DNA of 64,000 nucleotides from an uncultured Pelagibacteraceae bacterium (GTDB lineage: Bacteria; Pseudomonadota; Alphaproteobacteria; Pelagibacterales; Pelagibacteraceae). Shown here piece after piece: positions 62,351 through 64,000 of this stretch. The first letter of the stretch is position 1; every line of letters begins with the position of its first letter. Location of the stretch: NCBI GenBank assembly GCA_902620585.1, contig CACNJC010000004.1, positions 1 to 64,000 of the forward strand, written 5' to 3'. The notes under the pieces were generated by a model. The model was not told where the DNA came from, searched no databases, and saw only the letters and a list, made by a program, of their open reading frames with translations. The position numbers and the translations under genes were made by a program.

Positions 62351-63000
62351 ATAACAAAAAAAAATCTAGGATCATTCTAAAGATCTTAAATAAAACTTAT
62401 CCTAAAGTTCCTATACCTTTAAAATATAAAAATACATTTACTTTATTAATATCTGTTTTGCTTTCAGCTCAATGTACTGATGTAAATGTTAATAATGTTA
62501 CAAAAAATATTTATCCTAGATACAATAAGCCTAAACACTTTGTAAACCTTGGAAGAAAAAAGATTGAGCGACTTATTAAAAGAATTGGAATTTTTAGAGT
62601 CAAAGCAAAAAGTATATTCTACCTCTCAAAAACTTTAGTTGAAAAATATAATGGAAAAGTACCAAGAACTTATGAAGAATTAGAACAATTGCCTGGAGTT
62701 GGTCATAAGACGGCTAGCGTTGTAATGTCTCAAGGATTTGGGTTTCCAGCTTTTCCAGTAGACACACATATTCATAGACTTGCTCAAAGATGGGGCTTAA
62801 CAAACGGAAAAAATGTTGTGCAAACAGAAAAGGACTTAAAAGAAATCTTTCCAAAAAAATATTGGAATAAACTTCATTTACAAATAATTTGGTACGGAAG
62901 AGAATATTGTAAAGCTAGAGATTGTTTTGGAATAACTTGTAAAATTTGTAAAAGCTGTTATCCAAATAGAATAAAACCAATTAAAACTAAAAAAGCTTAA
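62347..63000 (+). CDS. nth: Endonuclease III
   Basis: 217-residue HhH-GPD base-excision glycosylase/AP lyase removing oxidised pyrimidines. VLLSAQCTDVNVN, helix-hairpin-helix LPGVGHKTASVVM with the catalytic Lys, and VDTHIHRLAQRW with the catalytic Asp. The C-terminal cysteines (CKARDC, TCKICKSC) have spacing unlike the C-x6-C-x2-C-x5-C of the E. coli Fe-S cluster. Starts with GTG 62347, overlapping dapB's TGA by 3 bases. Confidence 0.93.
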   Translation: MNNKKKSRIILKILNKTYPKVPIPLKYKNTFTLLISVLLSAQCTDVNVNNVTKNIYPRYNKPKHFVNLGRKKIERLIKRIGIFRVKAKSIFYLSKTLVEKYNGKVPRTYEELEQLPGVGHKTASVVMSQGFGFPAFPVDTHIHRLAQRWGLTNGKNVVQTEKDLKEIFPKKYWNKLHLQIIWYGREYCKARDCFGITCKICKSCYPNRIKPIKTKKA

Positions 63001-63930
63001 ATGAAAATTATAGGAATAGGGAACGCAATCGTTGATGTTATTTGTAAAGTAAACGATGAATTTCTCATTAATAATAAATTAACAAAAAGTACTATGAAAC
63101 TTGTTAATGAAAGTGAATTTACGAAATTACTATCAACTCTTAAAATTGAGAGTACAGTCTCTGGTGGTTCTGTTGCAAATTCAATAGTGGGTCTGTCACA
63201 ATTAGGAAATGAAGTTGGTTTCATTGGTAAAATAAATGATGATGAACTTGGTGCTAAATATGAAGAAGGATTAAAAAAAGAAAATGTAAAATTCTTTTAC
63301 ACAAAGAAGAAAGAGATAATTCCCACAGGGACTTGCCTAATTTTAATAACTCCCGACTCTGAAAGAACAATGGTGACTTTTCTTGGAACTGCTGGAAAAA
63401 TTAGTGACAAAGATTTAAACATTGATGCAATAAAAAAAAGTGAAATTTTATTTCTCGAGGGTTATCTTTGGGATGAGGGAGAGCCTAAGAAAGCGTTTGA
63501 TAAAGCAATCAAAAATTCAAATAAAGTTGCAATGTCGTTGTCAGACTTATTTTGCGTTGAAAGACACAAACCTCATTTTCTAGAATTGGTCAAAAATAAA
63601 ATCGATATTACATTTGCAAATGAACAAGAAATTATGTCTCTTTTTGAAGTAAAAAAATTTGATGACGTTATAAATTTTGCAAAAAAAATTGGTAAATTAA
63701 TCATTATTACACGAGGAGAAAAAGGAGCAATAGCAATTAGTGGTGATAAAATTGCTGAATGTTCTGCTAAGAAAGATCTTAAGATTAGAGATTTAACAGG
63801 AGCAGGTGACTTATTTGCTGGTGGCTTTCTTCATGGAATTATAAATAACAAATCTTTAAAAGAAAGTCTAAACACTGGAACTAATTTGTCATCTAAAGTA
63901 ATTCAAATTATAGGAGCGCGTCTAAATTAA
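63001..63930 (+). CDS. PfkB-family (adenosine/sugar) kinase
   Basis: 309 residues of ribokinase fold: SGGSVANSIVGLSQLG (substrate region), NEQEIMSLF, ITRGEKGAI, and the ATP/anion-hole motif DLTGAGDLFAGGFLHG. The overall pattern (N terminus IGIGNAIVDVICKVND) is closest to the adenosine-kinase-like branch of alphaproteobacteria, which could salvage adenosine from AhcY; another nucleoside or sugar is possible. Starts immediately after nth. Confidence 0.85.
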   Translation: MKIIGIGNAIVDVICKVNDEFLINNKLTKSTMKLVNESEFTKLLSTLKIESTVSGGSVANSIVGLSQLGNEVGFIGKINDDELGAKYEEGLKKENVKFFYTKKKEIIPTGTCLILITPDSERTMVTFLGTAGKISDKDLNIDAIKKSEILFLEGYLWDEGEPKKAFDKAIKNSNKVAMSLSDLFCVERHKPHFLELVKNKIDITFANEQEIMSLFEVKKFDDVINFAKKIGKLIIITRGEKGAIAISGDKIAECSAKKDLKIRDLTGAGDLFAGGFLHGIINNKSLKESLNTGTNLSSKVIQIIGARLN

Positions 63931-63931
63931 A

Positions 63932-64000
63932 TTATTTCTTCCTTCTTTTAAAACTTCCTTTTCCTTTTTTTGGTTTTATTATTCTTTTTCGATATTTTTT
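63932..64000 (-). CDS. Partial CDS, basic C-terminal tail
   Basis: The last 22 codons of a minus-strand gene reading into the window: KKYRKRIIKPKKGKGSFKRRKK then stop at 63932-63934. Very basic; too short to identify. It converges with the PfkB gene with one base between stops. Such tails occur in ribosomal proteins and RNA helicases, but nothing here decides. Confidence 0.5.
   Translation of the reverse strand, partial: KKYRKRIIKPKKGKGSFKRRKK

Overview
The window is a gene-dense, strongly A+T-rich bacterial segment. Lysine, asparagine and isoleucine are over-represented in its proteins, most intergenic gaps are under 100 bases, and many genes overlap by 1 to 20 bases. The gene families and their order are alphaproteobacterial: ChvI/ChvG, RegB/RegA, Irr with fabA-fabB-fabI, the mutM/ubiE-ubiB-coaBC-dut block, and the murJ-trpS-nfuA-tsaB-fur-miaB-phoH-ybeY-lnt-metK-nusA-infB-rbfA-rpsO-pnp run. 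Together with the small genes and the loss of several usual members, this points to a streamlined marine lineage of the SAR11 type (Pelagibacterales). That assignment is an inference; no rRNA gene is present to confirm it. I saw no tRNA, rRNA, CRISPR array, insertion sequence, prophage or defence system, and no gap above 300 bases without a gene or gene remnant.

Layout. 1-3.6 kb: muropeptide-recycling genes (amgK, murU), tsaE and ahcY, but amgK is split into two oppositely oriented pieces and a headless gpmA lies between them. 3.6-8.7 kb: ChvG/ChvI two-component system and polA. 8.7-10.2 kb: an ABC ATPase and the biotin transporter bioY. 10.2-16.4 kb: regA and regB on the minus strand, flanking a plus-strand operon of four genes that reads as arginine to agmatine to N-carbamoylputrescine to putrescine to homospermidine. 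16.4-21.6 kb: gyrB, dnaN, dnaA, rpsT, with no recF. 21.6-27.6 kb: mutM divergent from ubiE-ubiB-coaBC-dut, then a ThiF/MoeB-like gene and an SH3-domain exported protein. 27.6-33.7 kb: katG with a small membrane protein, irr, then divergent fabA-fabB-fabI and a GNAT-like orphan. 33.7-52.2 kb: a long minus-strand run for translation, RNA decay and modification, SAM synthesis, lipoprotein acylation, iron regulation, Fe-S assembly and lipid II flipping. It is interrupted only by a plus-strand polysaccharide deacetylase and a minus-strand Bax-like glucosaminidase. 52.2-57.6 kb: maeB, a BON-domain lipoprotein, rsmI, an LpoA-like protein and rdgB. 57.7-64 kb: grpE-dnaK-dnaJ, a 55-residue membrane protein, dapB, nth and a PfkB kinase, then the tail of a convergent gene.

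The most informative points are these. First, the left end carries a rearrangement, real or artefactual, whose nature can be settled by the sequence just left of base 1. Second, the polyamine operon ends in a deoxyhypusine-synthase-like enzyme. Third, katG has a near-consensus promoter overlapped by a 21-base palindrome that resembles an Irr box, and the irr gene is adjacent. Fourth, a terminator-like hairpin abuts the nusA ribosome-binding site. Fifth, TsaB is about half its usual length. Sixth, an RpoH-type promoter precedes dnaK. I did not find a convincing wholly undescribed system; most of the window is a conserved chromosomal core with localised losses and insertions.
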